Positions 1 through 8,421 of a stretch of DNA of 64,000 nt are shown here, piece by piece. A model generated the notes under the pieces. It saw only the letters and a list, made by a program, of their open reading frames with translations, was not told the origin of the DNA and did no database searches. The stretch comes from Streptomyces cellostaticus (GTDB lineage: Bacteria > Actinomycetota > Actinomycetes > Streptomycetales > Streptomycetaceae). The stretch spans positions 1-64,000 of the forward strand of contig NZ_KQ948038.1 of the NCBI RefSeq assembly GCF_001513965.1, read 5' to 3'. Numbering within the stretch: the first letter of the stretch is position 1; each line of letters opens with the position of its first letter. A program made the position numbers and the translations under genes.

Positions 1-12
1 ATCTAGTCCGGT

Positions 13-834
13 CTAGTCCGGCCGGGGAGCTTTGATGCCGTGCACGCGTGCGTACTCCGTGGCCAGCCAGGGGCCGAGGTCGTCCACGTACGAGCGCAGG
101 ACGTCCGGGGTGCCGACGGGCTCGTAGCCGTACTCCGCCGCCCTGCGCAGCTGTGCGGCCCGCTGCGGGTAGAACGTGCCGAACGCCTCGGCCATCTCCC
201 GCAGGTCGCTGGTCCAGCCGTTCCAGCGGGGCATGACGAGGGTGAAGCCGGTGCGCACGAGGTGCCGGGACATGAAGCGCACCAGGGGCCGCAGGGCCGC
301 CTCCGAGTCCCCGGCGGCGGCGATCCGCTCGCGCCAGCGGGGGAGCCAGAGGGCGAGGTCGCCGTTGGTCTCACGGGCGAGCAGGGAGTCGGGGCGGTAG
401 CGGGGCAGGTACTCGGCGAGGTCGTCGCCGAGCAGCGGCGTGCACAGGCAGGCGACGAACCAGCCCAGGTCGTACCTCTCCAGGTCGCTCAGCAGCCGCG
501 CCCGGCCGTACAGCAGCGTGCCGACGCCGTCGATCTGCCGGAACTCCTGGTCGAGGGAGTCCCCGAGCGCGCGCACGGCCTCCCGGTCGGCGTCGGCCGG
601 CTCCTCGCGCAGGGCGACCAGCAGATCCAGGTCGCTGCGCCCCACGCGCGCGGTGCCGCGCGGAATCGACCCGTAGAGGTAGGCACTGTGCAGCCGCCTG
701 CCGAAGGCGTCCAGCAGCCGGTCGCGCGCGGTGGCCACGACCGGGCGGAACGCGTGCGGCACGCGCGCGAGGGAGCCTTCACGCCTGATGAAGCCCTGGG
801 CGTCGAGACCTTTGGGGGGAACGGTTCCGGCCAT
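13..834 (-). CDS. Nucleotidyltransferase-domain protein
   Basis: The N-terminal half carries a polymerase-beta-type nucleotidyltransferase signature: a GS motif (YGSIPRG) followed about ten residues later by SDLDLLV, whose two aspartates would bind metal. The rest (about 170 residues) is helical and Trp/Arg-rich and I do not recognise a named family. About 273 aa. I prefer the ATG at 834 because CACAGT lies six bases upstream of it, which fits a leaderless promoter; a GTG at 867 is the longer alternative and has no ribosome-binding site. It lies downstream of crp on the same strand with a gap of about 95 bp. Target (antibiotic, RNA or protein) unknown; aminoglycoside adenylyltransferase-like folds share this motif, but resistance is not implied. 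Confidence 0.75.
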   Translation of the reverse strand: MAGTVPPKGLDAQGFIRREGSLARVPHAFRPVVATARDRLLDAFGRRLHSAYLYGSIPRGTARVGRSDLDLLVALREEPADADREAVRALGDSLDQEFRQIDGVGTLLYGRARLLSDLERYDLGWFVACLCTPLLGDDLAEYLPRYRPDSLLARETNGDLALWLPRWRERIAAAGDSEAALRPLVRFMSRHLVRTGFTLVMPRWNGWTSDLREMAEAFGTFYPQRAAQLRRAAEYGYEPVGTPDVLRSYVDDLGPWLATEYARVHGIKAPRPD

Positions 835-930
835 GGCGCCACTGTGCCGGGTCAGGAGCGCCGGCACAGGTGATTTACGACGGGGCTACGGCACCGTGTG
901 CGCCCGGGACGGCAGCCCCCGGGGTCGGCC

Positions 931-1605
931 TCAGCGCGACCGCTTCGCCAGCCTCTCGACGTCCAGCAGGATCACGGCCCGCGCCTCCAGGCGGAGCCAC
1001 CCGCGCTGGGCGAAGTCCGCCAGCGCCTTGTTCACGGTCTCGCGCGAGGCGCCGACCAGCTGGGCCAGCTCCTCCTGCGTGAGGTCGTGCACGACGTGGA
1101 TGCCCTCTTCGGACTGCACGCCGAAGCGGCGGGAGAGGTCCAGCAAGGCGCGCGCCACCCGGCCGGGGACGTCGGAGAAGACCAGGTCGGACATGGCGTC
1201 GTTGGTCTTGCGGAGCCGACGGGCGACGGCGCGCAGCAGCGCGGTGGCCACCTCGGGGCGGGCGTTCAGCCAGGGCTGGAGGTCGCCGTGCCCCAGGCCC
1301 AGCAGCTTGACCTCGGTCAGCGCGGTGGCGGTCGCCGTGCGCGGGCCCGGGTCGAAGAGGGACAGCTCGCCGATGAGCTCGCCGGGGCCCACCACGGCCA
1401 GCATGTTCTCGCGGCCGTCGGGTGAGGTGCGGTGGAGCTTGACCTTGCCCTCGGTGACGACGTAGAGCCGGTCGCCCGGGTCGCCCTCGTGGAACAGGGA
1501 GTCGCCACGTGCGAGGGTCACCTCACTCATGGAGGCGCGCAGTTCCGCGGACTGCTCGTCGTCGAGAGCCGCGAAGAGCGGGTTGCGCCGCAGAACGTCG
1601 TCCAC
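931..1605 (-). CDS. crp: Crp, cAMP receptor protein family regulator
   Basis: A 224-residue Crp/Fnr regulator. The cyclic-nucleotide domain spans about residues 10-125 with the phosphate-binding cassette GELIGELSLFDPGPRTATA (75-93; Glu80, Arg89, Thr90), and the C-terminal winged helix has its helix-turn-helix at about 176-197 (TQEELAQLVGASRETVNKAL). In Streptomyces Crp binds cAMP and controls germination, growth and antibiotic production. The GTG at 1605 is chosen because AAGGAGAG sits just upstream and it yields the family length; an upstream in-frame start at 1674 adds 23 unlikely residues. A TGTGA-type palindrome lies about 90 bp upstream, suggesting autoregulation. It is divergent from nth, the order seen in mycobacteria. 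Confidence 0.95.
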   Translation of the reverse strand: MDDVLRRNPLFAALDDEQSAELRASMSEVTLARGDSLFHEGDPGDRLYVVTEGKVKLHRTSPDGRENMLAVVGPGELIGELSLFDPGPRTATATALTEVKLLGLGHGDLQPWLNARPEVATALLRAVARRLRKTNDAMSDLVFSDVPGRVARALLDLSRRFGVQSEEGIHVVHDLTQEELAQLVGASRETVNKALADFAQRGWLRLEARAVILLDVERLAKRSR

Positions 1606-1695
1606 GAGTTCTCTCCTTGTCGACCTGCTCAGGGGATCTTGCTCCCCCGTGTGCCAGGGGACCGTGTTCCCCATTTTGCCGGACGGTCCAAACAG

Positions 1696-1709
1696 TGTGA
1701 TCTGTCACA
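1696..1709. promoter_or_regulatory. Crp-type palindrome upstream of crp
   Basis: TGTGATCTGTCACA has perfect five-base arms (TGTGA/TCACA) separated by four bases. It lies about 90 bp upstream of the crp start and about 100 bp upstream of the divergent nth start. The arms match those of Crp-family sites. The spacing is 4 rather than the 6 of the E. coli consensus, so binding is inferred. Confidence 0.55.
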
Positions 1710-1811
1710 AGGATGCCGCACGGGTGTCCCGAGGTAAGCGGCAGGGGTCCAATCGGGGGCTGATCTTCCGGGTCCGGGGCGGATGTCGGTGCCGGGCTTT
1801 AGGCTGGCCGG

Positions 1812-2879
1812 GTGTCCAAATCGCCGGTGAGAGCACGGGACAAGGGGGCTGGGCGGGTGGTTGTACGACGTGATTCCGCTGTGGGCGAACAGGTCCTCGG
1901 CGGTAATAGGAAAACAGGCAAAACAGCTAAAAAGGTTGCTCCTGCCAAGAAGGTTACGCCTGCCGAGAAGACCGTGTCCGCCAAAAAGGCCGCCCCGGCC
2001 AAAAAGGCCGTTGCCAAGAAGGTCGCAGCCAAGAAGGCCGTCGCCGGGAAGGCCGTCGCCAAGAAGGCAGCGCCCGCCGAGAAGATCGCCGTGAAGCCCC
2101 CGGCGAACGAGTCCCGCACCGCCCTGGTCCGCCGCGCCCGGCGCATCAACCGCGAACTCGCCGAGGTCTACCCGTACGCCCACCCCGAGCTGGACTTCGA
2201 GAACCCCTTCCAGTTGGTGGTCGCCACGGTGCTCTCGGCCCAGACCACCGACCTGCGCGTCAACCAGACGACCCCGGCGCTCTTCGCCAAGTACCCCACC
2301 CCCGAGGACCTCGCCGCCGCCAACCCGGAGGAGGTCGAGGAGATCCTGCGCCCCTGCGGCTTCTTCCGGGCGAAGACGAGGTCGGTGATAGGGCTCTCCA
2401 AGGCCCTCGCCGAGGACTTCGGCGGCGAGGTGCCGGGCCGCCTGGAGGACCTCGTCAAGCTGCCCGGCGTCGGCCGCAAGACCGCGTTCGTCGTGCTCGG
2501 CAACGCCTTCGGGCGGCCCGGGATCACCGTGGACACCCACTTCCAGCGGCTGGTCCGGCGCTGGCAGTGGACCGGCGAGACCGACCCCGACAAGATCGAG
2601 GCGGCCGTCGGCGCACTGTTCCCCAAGAGCGACTGGACCGACCTGTCCCACCACGTGATCTGGCACGGCCGCCGTATCTGCCACGCCCGCAAGCCCGCCT
2701 GCGGAGCCTGCCCCATCGCCCCGCTCTGCCCGGCCTACGGCGAGGGCGAGACCGACCCGGAGAAGGCGAAGAAGCTCCTGAAGTACGAGAAGGGCGGCTT
2801 CCCGGGCCAGCGCCTGAAGCCCCCGCAGGCCTACCTCGACGCAGGCGGCAGGCCGGCGCCGCCGCTGGGGGCCGGATGA
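1812..2879 (+). CDS. nth: Endonuclease III with Lys/Ala-rich N-terminal tail
   Basis: DNA glycosylase/AP lyase of base-excision repair, acting on oxidised pyrimidines. The core has the helix-hairpin-helix LPGVGRKT with catalytic Lys223, the catalytic Asp241 in VDTHFQRL, and the [4Fe-4S] ligands Cys290, 297, 300 and 306 (C-X6-C-X2-C-X5-C). Unusually about 90 residues precede the core: residues 34-92 are a lysine/alanine repeat (AKK-type) like histone H1 or HU tails and like the TopA tail in this window. The GTG start at 1812 is supported by TAGGCT ending six bases upstream (leaderless). Total 355 aa against about 210-250 for typical Nth. Next to crp and a NUDIX gene, as in mycobacteria. Confidence 0.93.
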   Translation: MSKSPVRARDKGAGRVVVRRDSAVGEQVLGGNRKTGKTAKKVAPAKKVTPAEKTVSAKKAAPAKKAVAKKVAAKKAVAGKAVAKKAAPAEKIAVKPPANESRTALVRRARRINRELAEVYPYAHPELDFENPFQLVVATVLSAQTTDLRVNQTTPALFAKYPTPEDLAAANPEEVEEILRPCGFFRAKTRSVIGLSKALAEDFGGEVPGRLEDLVKLPGVGRKTAFVVLGNAFGRPGITVDTHFQRLVRRWQWTGETDPDKIEAAVGALFPKSDWTDLSHHVIWHGRRICHARKPACGACPIAPLCPAYGEGETDPEKAKKLLKYEKGGFPGQRLKPPQAYLDAGGRPAPPLGAG

Positions 2880-2931
2880 CGGAACGATCTCCATGCCCTC
2901 GGGCGTTGAACACGGCAGGACGGGGGTGGCG

Positions 2932-3627
2932 ATGACGTACACGCACGACACGCACGACGGCCCGGTGGCGCTGCGCAAGGAGGGCCTGCCGGGCTGGCTG
3001 GACCCCGTGGTGCGGGCGGCGGAGACGGTCGAGCCGCTCCAGCTCAGCCGCTTCCTGCCGCCCGAGAACGGCTCGGGGCGCCAGTCGGCCGTGCTGATCC
3101 TGTTCGGCGAGGGCGAGCGCGGCCCCGAGCTGCTGCTCATGGAGCGCTCCGGCTCCCTGCGCTCCCATGCCGGCCAGCCGTCCTTCCCCGGCGGCGCCCT
3201 CGACCCCGAGGACGGTGACCCGAAGACCGAGGGACCGCTCAGAGCCGCCTTGCGCGAGGCCGAGGAGGAGACCGGGCTCGACCCGGCCGGCGTCCAGCTC
3301 TTCGGCGTCCTGCCCGCCCTCTACATCCCGGTCAGCGGCTTCGTCGTCACGCCCGTGCTCGGCTGGTGGCGCAAGCCCAGCCCGGTCGGCGTCGTCGATC
3401 CGAACGAGACCGCCCGCGTTTTCACGGTCCCCGTGGCGGATCTCACGGACCCCGTCAACCGCGCCACCGCCGTCCACCCCAGCGGCCACCGAGGTCCGGC
3501 ATTCCTGGTCGAATCGGCCCTGGTCTGGGGCTTCACGGCCGGAGTGATCGACCGCCTGCTGCACTACGCGGGCTGGGAGCGCCCCTGGGACAGGGAGAAG
3601 CAGGTCCCGCTCGACTGGCGGTCATGA
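2932..3627 (+). CDS. NUDIX hydrolase, CoA pyrophosphatase-like
   Basis: About 231 aa. The Nudix box is present: GGALDPEDGD runs into REAEEETGLD, matching GX5EX7REUXEEXGU. The surrounding pattern (RSGSLRSHAGQPSFPGG) is typical of the NudL/CoA-diphosphatase group, which splits CoA or related nucleotides into 4'-phosphopantetheine and 3',5'-ADP. The ATG at 2932 is preferred because the purine run GGGGGTGG precedes it; an in-frame ATG at 2893 is possible. It lies 52 bp after nth on the same strand and precedes the MarP-like gene. This corresponds to the mycobacterial Rv3672c position. Substrate assignment is by family only. Confidence 0.85.
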   Translation: MTYTHDTHDGPVALRKEGLPGWLDPVVRAAETVEPLQLSRFLPPENGSGRQSAVLILFGEGERGPELLLMERSGSLRSHAGQPSFPGGALDPEDGDPKTEGPLRAALREAEEETGLDPAGVQLFGVLPALYIPVSGFVVTPVLGWWRKPSPVGVVDPNETARVFTVPVADLTDPVNRATAVHPSGHRGPAFLVESALVWGFTAGVIDRLLHYAGWERPWDREKQVPLDWRS

Positions 3628-3642
3628 CAGGGTGTCGTCCGT

Positions 3643-3690
3643 GCTGTGTTTTTCCGGGTGCTGTGAGCTGTGTTCTTCCGGGTCCTGTGA
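3643..3690. repeat. 24-bp tandem direct repeat (two units)
   Basis: Positions 3643-3666 and 3667-3690 are two head-to-tail 24-bp copies differing at two positions (ninth and eighteenth base). Each starts GCTGTGTT and ends CTGTGA. They lie just after the NUDIX stop codon, in the gap before the MarP-like gene. It looks like a recent slippage duplication; no function is evident. Confidence 0.85.
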
Positions 3691-3768
3691 CAGGGTCGGC
3701 TTCGCCGCGGAGCCCCGGACCCCCGGCCGAGCTGCTGGGACCGGAGTGAATAGGCGAGGCCTGAAGCG

Positions 3769-4968
3769 GTGAATGTGCTGGACATCCTGTTGCTGGTGGC
3801 GGCCGTGTGGTTCGCGGTCGTGGGCTACCGCCAGGGCTTCGTCGTCGGCATCCTGTCGGTGATCGGGTTCCTCGGCGGCGGTCTCGTGGCCGTGTACACG
3901 CTGCCCGTCATCTGGGACGCCGTGACCGACAACGCGGAGGTCGGCACCACCGCAGCCGTCGTCGCCGTGGTCGTCGTCATTGTCTGCGCCTCCATCGGCC
4001 AGGCCCTGACCACCCACCTCGGCAACAAGCTGCGCCGCTACATCACCTGGTCCCCGGCCCGCGCCCTGGACGCCACCGGCGGCGCCCTGGTCAACGTCGT
4101 CGCGATGCTGCTCGTCGCCTGGCTGATCGGCTCCGCCCTCGCCGGTACCACCCTGCCGACGCTCGGCAAGGAGGTCCGCGGTTCCAAGGTGCTCCTCGGT
4201 GTCTCCCGGGCGCTGCCCGCGCAGGCCAACACCTGGTTCGCCGACTTCTCCTCCGTCCTCGCGCAGAACGGCTTCCCGCAGGTCTTCAGCCCCTTCGCCA
4301 ACGAGCCGATCACCGACGTCCGGCCGCCCGACCCGGCCCTGGCGCGCAGCCCGGTCGCCACCCGTGCCCAGCGGTCCATCGTCAAGGTCACCGGCACCGC
4401 CCAGAGCTGCGGCAAGGTCCTGGAAGGCACCGGTTTCGTCTTCGCCGAGCGCCGCGTCATGACCAATGCGCACGTCGTCGGAGGCGTCGACGCGCCCTCC
4501 GTGCAGATCGGCGGGGAGGGCCGCAGGTACGCCGCCAAGGTCGTCCTGTACGACTGGAAGCGCGACATCGCCGTCCTCGACGTACCGGCCCTGAAGGCGA
4601 ATGCCCTCCGGTTCTCCACCCGGGACGCGGCCGGCGGTGACGGCGCGATCGTCGCGGGCTTCCCGGAGAACGGCTCGTACGACGTCCGCGCCGCGCGCGT
4701 GCGCGGGCGCATCACGGCCAACGGCCCGGACATCTACCACCGGGGCACGGTCCGCCGCGACGTCTACTCCCTGTACGCGACGGTCCGTCAGGGCAACTCC
4801 GGCGGCCCGCTGCTCACGCCCGAGGGCAAGGTCTACGGCGTGGTGTTCGCCAAGTCCCTCGACGACGCCGACACCGGCTACGCCCTCACGGCGGACGAGA
4901 TCCAGCAGGACATCGCCCGCGGGCGTACGGCGAACGAGCAGGTGGGCACGGACAGCTGCGCCCTGTGA
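3769..4968 (+). CDS. MarP-like membrane serine protease (CvpA domain + trypsin fold)
   Basis: About 399 aa. The first 150 residues carry four hydrophobic segments of the CvpA/colicin V family, followed by an extracytoplasmic trypsin-like domain. The triad is visible: His in MTNAHVVGG, Asp in KRDIAVLD, Ser in GNSGGPLL. Two cysteines (near TAQSCGK and the C-terminal DSCAL) could form the regulatory disulfide known in MarP, the periplasmic protease needed for acid resistance in M. tuberculosis. The GTG at 3769 follows a GAGG purine stretch. The nth-NUDIX-marP-epoxide hydrolase order matches Mycobacterium, which supports orthology; a role in acid or envelope stress is inferred. Confidence 0.9.
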   Translation: MNVLDILLLVAAVWFAVVGYRQGFVVGILSVIGFLGGGLVAVYTLPVIWDAVTDNAEVGTTAAVVAVVVVIVCASIGQALTTHLGNKLRRYITWSPARALDATGGALVNVVAMLLVAWLIGSALAGTTLPTLGKEVRGSKVLLGVSRALPAQANTWFADFSSVLAQNGFPQVFSPFANEPITDVRPPDPALARSPVATRAQRSIVKVTGTAQSCGKVLEGTGFVFAERRVMTNAHVVGGVDAPSVQIGGEGRRYAAKVVLYDWKRDIAVLDVPALKANALRFSTRDAAGGDGAIVAGFPENGSYDVRAARVRGRITANGPDIYHRGTVRRDVYSLYATVRQGNSGGPLLTPEGKVYGVVFAKSLDDADTGYALTADEIQQDIARGRTANEQVGTDSCAL

Positions 4969-4984
4969 TCCTCGGGGAGGGGGC

Positions 4985-5164
4985 TCAGCCGCGCGGGTGA
5001 CGCAGGCGTACGGAGACCCAGCGGGCCCGGCGGCGCAGAATGCGCGGAATCCCCACCCTCAGCTCCGCCCCCGCCAGTTGCGGGGCGCCTCGCTGCGAGG
5101 AGCCCGGCCCGGCTGCGGAACGGCGGTTGCGGGGTGCGTCACTGTAGTCGTGCGTCCAGCCCAT
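4985..5164 (-). CDS. Possible small basic protein
   Basis: A 59-codon frame starting ATGGGCTGGACG at 5164, downstream of and on the same strand as the epoxide-hydrolase-like gene. The product is Arg-rich and ends with an amphipathic stretch (LRVGIPRILRRRARWVSVRL). Third positions are mostly G/C, as expected for coding DNA here. There is only a weak purine run (CGGGGT) before the start. I do not recognise it. It occupies most of the otherwise empty 324-bp convergent gap between the MarP-like gene and the hydrolase. Confidence 0.4.
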   Translation of the reverse strand: MGWTHDYSDAPRNRRSAAGPGSSQRGAPQLAGAELRVGIPRILRRRARWVSVRLRHPRG

Positions 5165-5292
5165 ACCCCGACGTGTGCCCCTGCCCCAAGGTCGATAACC
5201 GCCTGCGCGCCCCCCAATTGGCCTATGCGGCAGGCATGTGGCCGTTCGGGGAACAAGTGTCCAGGAACCGGATACTCCACGCACCGACCCGG

Positions 5293-6228
5293 TCACCGAT
5301 CGGGCTCGGGATCCTTCAGCCAGTTGATCAGCTCGGTGGAGAAAGCCGCCGGATCCTCTTCGTGCGGGAAGTGGCCGAGTCCGTCGAACAGGCGCCAGCG
5401 GTACGGGGCTTCGACGTACTCGCCCGAGCCGGCCGCGCTGCGCGTGCGCGTCACCGGGTCCAGTGAGCCGTGCAGATGCAGCGTGGGCACCCGCACCGGC
5501 CGCTTCATCCTGCGGTTGAACTGGATGCCGTCGGGGCGGGCCAGCGAGCGCACCAGCCAGCGGTACGGCTCGATCGCACAATGCGCGGTGGACGGGATGC
5601 ACATGGCCCGCTGGTACGTCTCCACGTCCTTGTCCTCCGGCAGCCGCGGCCCGGACCACTCCCGGATCAGCCGGCCCACCAGCGCGCCGTCGTGGGCGGT
5701 CAGCTGCCGCTCGGGGATCCACGGCCGCTGGAACCCCCAGATGTAGGAGCTGGCGGCCGTCTGCCGGGCGTCCCGCAGCATCGCGGAGCGCCAGCGCCGG
5801 GGGTGCGGCATCGAGACGACCGCGAGCCGTCGTACGAGCTTGGGCCGCATCGCCGCGGCCGTCCACGCCAGATAGCCGCCCAGGTCGTGGCCGACCAGCG
5901 CGGCGTCCGGCTCGCCGAGCGAGCGGATCACGCCGGTGACGTCCAGGGCGAGGTTGGCGGGGTCGTACCCGCGCGGGGTGCGGTCGCTGCCGCCGACACC
6001 CCGCAGGTCCATGGCCACCGCCCGGTAGCCCGCGTCGGCGAGCGCGACCAGTTGGTGCCGCCACGTCCACCAGAACTGCGGGAAGCCGTGCAGCAGTAGC
6101 ACCAGGGGGCCGTCGCCCAGCTCGGCGATGTGGAAGCGCGCGCCGTTGGCGGCGACATCCCGGTGCGTCACCTTCTCCCCGTGGGGAAGTTCGATCCGTA
6201 CGGCCGACGCGGCGGCGGGCTCCGTCAT
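5293..6228 (-). CDS. Alpha/beta hydrolase, epoxide hydrolase-like
   Basis: 311 aa. Oxyanion-hole motif HGFPQFWW, nucleophile Asp in GHDLGGYLAW, acid Asp in HGSLDPVTR and catalytic His in GLGHFPHEEDP make a full epoxide-hydrolase-type catalytic set (Asp rather than Ser nucleophile). Its neighbour is MarP-like, as for mycobacterial EphE (Rv3670). The start ATG overlaps the stop of the upstream holin-family gene by four bases (ATGA), so the two are probably cotranscribed and translationally coupled. Substrate unknown; the family handles fatty-acid epoxides and haloalkanes. Confidence 0.88.
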   Translation of the reverse strand: MTEPAAASAVRIELPHGEKVTHRDVAANGARFHIAELGDGPLVLLLHGFPQFWWTWRHQLVALADAGYRAVAMDLRGVGGSDRTPRGYDPANLALDVTGVIRSLGEPDAALVGHDLGGYLAWTAAAMRPKLVRRLAVVSMPHPRRWRSAMLRDARQTAASSYIWGFQRPWIPERQLTAHDGALVGRLIREWSGPRLPEDKDVETYQRAMCIPSTAHCAIEPYRWLVRSLARPDGIQFNRRMKRPVRVPTLHLHGSLDPVTRTRSAAGSGEYVEAPYRWRLFDGLGHFPHEEDPAAFSTELINWLKDPEPDR

Positions 6229-6713
6229 GACGACGAGCGTGCCACAGCCTCGATGGCCTCCGGAGCCCGGTCCTGCGGCAGCTCCGGGCGCGGATGCGGC
6301 TTGGCGTTCTGCAGGACGCCCGCCGTCTCCTTCATCGACGCGGCGACCTTCTGCGGGCCCTGGCTCTTCTTGGCCTTCTTGGCGAACGCCACGCCGATCA
6401 GCACGAGCAACCCGGCGATCAGCACGTTCGCCGCGAAGGACAGCAGGAAGCAGACGGCCAGGTTCCAGCCGCTCCAGGTGCGAATGCCGTACGCCAGCGC
6501 GAAGTTGAGCATCGGAAGGGAGAACACGAGCACCGCGCCGGCCACCGAGAACGCGCCGCCGCTCATCGCGCCGCGCTTCACGTCCTGCTTGAGCTGGGCC
6601 TTGGCCAGCGCGATCTCGTCGTGCACCAGCGCCGACAATTCGGTCGTCGCCGAGGCGAACAGCTGGCCGATGCTGCGTTCGGCGCCGACCGGGCTGCCGT
6701 CGGGTGCGCTCAT
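6225..6713 (-). CDS. Phage holin-family (Phage_holin_3_6) membrane protein
   Basis: 162 aa. Residues about 1-50 are soluble and helical (LFASATTELSALVHDEIALAKAQ is the typical start of this family), followed by two hydrophobic segments with a short loop, then a charged Lys/Pro-rich tail. The family name comes from phage holins, but most members are chromosomal actinobacterial proteins of unknown role. GAGGGAGAACGCG before the ATG is a good ribosome-binding site. It overlaps the downstream hydrolase by four bases. It occupies the position of Rv3669 next to ephE. Lysis activity is not implied. Confidence 0.85.
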   Translation of the reverse strand: MSAPDGSPVGAERSIGQLFASATTELSALVHDEIALAKAQLKQDVKRGAMSGGAFSVAGAVLVFSLPMLNFALAYGIRTWSGWNLAVCFLLSFAANVLIAGLLVLIGVAFAKKAKKSQGPQKVAASMKETAGVLQNAKPHPRPELPQDRAPEAIEAVARSSS

Positions 6714-6768
6714 CGCGTTCTCCCTCTGAGGTCTTGTCTGCCGTCTAGTTTTGTACCGTCTCGTCAGA

Positions 6769-8226
6769 TCATGCCGGACGACCGTCCTCCTCGCCTGCCC
6801 CGCCCGGCACTTCCTGAAGCCCGTGGCGCGCCGCGACGGCCTTCTCGGCGGCGATGCGCCGGTGCTGTGCCGCCTTGTTCTCGTAGATCTTCGCCATCCG
6901 CAGGTGGTAGGCGGGGTCGTCCTGCTCGTAGATGTCCGGGATGCCGTCCCGGTCCTCGTCGCGCTCCTCGTCCTCGCACAGCCCGCGGTACCTGGCGTTG
7001 CGTATCTTCAGCAGCACCGTCGCACAGAGGGCCGCGATCAGCGATCCGACGAGGACGGCCGCCTTCACCTCGTCGGTCAGCACCGCGTCGCCCTCGAAGG
7101 CCAGTTCGCCGATGAGCAGCGAGACGGTGAAGCCGATCCCGGCGAGGGCGGCCACCGCGAAGACGTCGGCCCAGGCGAGGTCCTCGCTGAGCGAGGCGCG
7201 GGTGAACCGGGCGGTCAGCCAGGTGCCGCCGAAGATGCCGACCGTCTTGCCGACGACCAGCCCGAGGACCACCCCGAGCGTCTCCGGCTTGGTGAACACG
7301 TCCCCGAGCGCCCCGCCGGAGATCGACACACCGGCACTGAACAGCGCGAACAGCGGTACGGCGAGGCCGGCCGACAGCGGCCGCACCAGGTGTTCGATGT
7401 GCTCGCCCGGCGAGTGCTCTTCACCCTCGCGGGTGGTGCAGCGCAGCATCAGGCCCATCGCGACGCCGGCGACCGTGGCGTGCACGCCGCTGTTGTACAT
7501 CAGCGCCCAGATCACGACCGCCAGTGGCACGTACACGTACCAGCCGCGTACACCCCTGCGCAGCAGCAGCCAGAAGATCACCAGTCCGGCGACGGCTCCG
7601 CCGAGCGCGGGGAAACTGATCCGGTCGGTGAAGAAGATCGCGATGATCAGGATCGCGAAGAGGTCGTCGACGACCGCGAGGGTCAGCAGGAAGGCACGCA
7701 GGGCGCTGGGCAGCGAGGTGCCGATGACCGCGAGGACGGCGAGGGCGAAGGCGATGTCGGTGGCGGTGGGCACCGCCCAGCCCTGTGTGGAGCCGTGGCC
7801 GGTGAGGTTGGTGAGGGTGTAGACGAGTGCCGGTACGGCCATGCCGCACAGCGCGGACACCACGGGCAGCGCGGCCGCCCTGGGGTCGCGCAGGTCCCCG
7901 GCGACCAGCTCGCGCTTGAGCTCGATGCCGGCGACGAAGAAGAACACGGCGAGGAGGCCGTCGGCGGCCCAGTGGGCCACGGAGAGGTTCAGGCCGAGGG
8001 TGTCGGGGCCGAAGTGGAAGTGGCTGACCGACTCGTAGCTGTGGCGCAGCGCGGGGATGTTCGCCCAGATCAGTGCCGCGACCGCCGCGATGAGGAGCAG
8101 GACGCCGCCGACGGTCTCGGTGCGCAGCGCATCCGCGACGAACGTCCGCTCGGGCAGGGACAGGCGTCCGAGTGCCTTGCGGGCGGTGCTCGGGATACGG
8201 GGCGCGGTGTTGCGGGGCGCGGCCAC
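6769..8226 (-). CDS. nhaA: NhaA Na+/H+ antiporter with acidic C-terminal tail
   Basis: Inner-membrane sodium/proton antiporter. The two adjacent aspartates of the ion-binding site are in AVVDDLFAI, and TATDIAFALAVLAVIG matches the helix IV unwound region. About 485 aa against 388 in E. coli. The extra C-terminus (from about residue 420) is highly charged: it includes an acidic patch and DRDGIPDIYEQDD, which resembles a DxDxDG calcium-binding loop, then a Lys/Ala helix. I choose GTG 8226, because GGAGG lies nine bases upstream; the longer GTG start at 8286 has no proper ribosome-binding site. Likely roles are Na+ export and pH homeostasis. Confidence 0.9.
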   Translation of the reverse strand: MAAPRNTAPRIPSTARKALGRLSLPERTFVADALRTETVGGVLLLIAAVAALIWANIPALRHSYESVSHFHFGPDTLGLNLSVAHWAADGLLAVFFFVAGIELKRELVAGDLRDPRAAALPVVSALCGMAVPALVYTLTNLTGHGSTQGWAVPTATDIAFALAVLAVIGTSLPSALRAFLLTLAVVDDLFAILIIAIFFTDRISFPALGGAVAGLVIFWLLLRRGVRGWYVYVPLAVVIWALMYNSGVHATVAGVAMGLMLRCTTREGEEHSPGEHIEHLVRPLSAGLAVPLFALFSAGVSISGGALGDVFTKPETLGVVLGLVVGKTVGIFGGTWLTARFTRASLSEDLAWADVFAVAALAGIGFTVSLLIGELAFEGDAVLTDEVKAAVLVGSLIAALCATVLLKIRNARYRGLCEDEERDEDRDGIPDIYEQDDPAYHLRMAKIYENKAAQHRRIAAEKAVAARHGLQEVPGGAGEEDGRPA

Positions 8227-8386
8227 GGCGGGGACCTCCGGGTCGGTGGGCAGGACGGAGCACTTGCCGACCAGACTTCCCGGCACACCTTGAGGATCGT
8301 TTCGCGTTGAGGGCTTTGCTTAGTTTACCTAAAGTTGCCGCGGGATGCATCCGGTGATCCGTACGTTATGCGCGTGATGTGCAAAA

Positions 8387-8419
8387 GGGGCACCCGGCGT
8401 GCTCGCCGCCGGGCGCCCC
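8387..8419 (-). terminator. Hairpin downstream of acsA
   Basis: Thirteen-base arms (8387-8399 and 8407-8419, one mismatch) around a seven-base loop. It is strongly GC-rich, lies between the acsA stop and the nhaA start, and is suited to stop transcription from acsA. No long T-run follows, which is usual for Streptomyces. Confidence 0.6.
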
Positions 8420-8421
8420 TA

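Noticed and set aside
8318..8334. TTAGTTTACCTAA, somewhat like an iron-box half site, upstream of nhaA
   Set aside because: Too few matches to the 19-bp iron-box consensus, and nhaA is not an iron gene.
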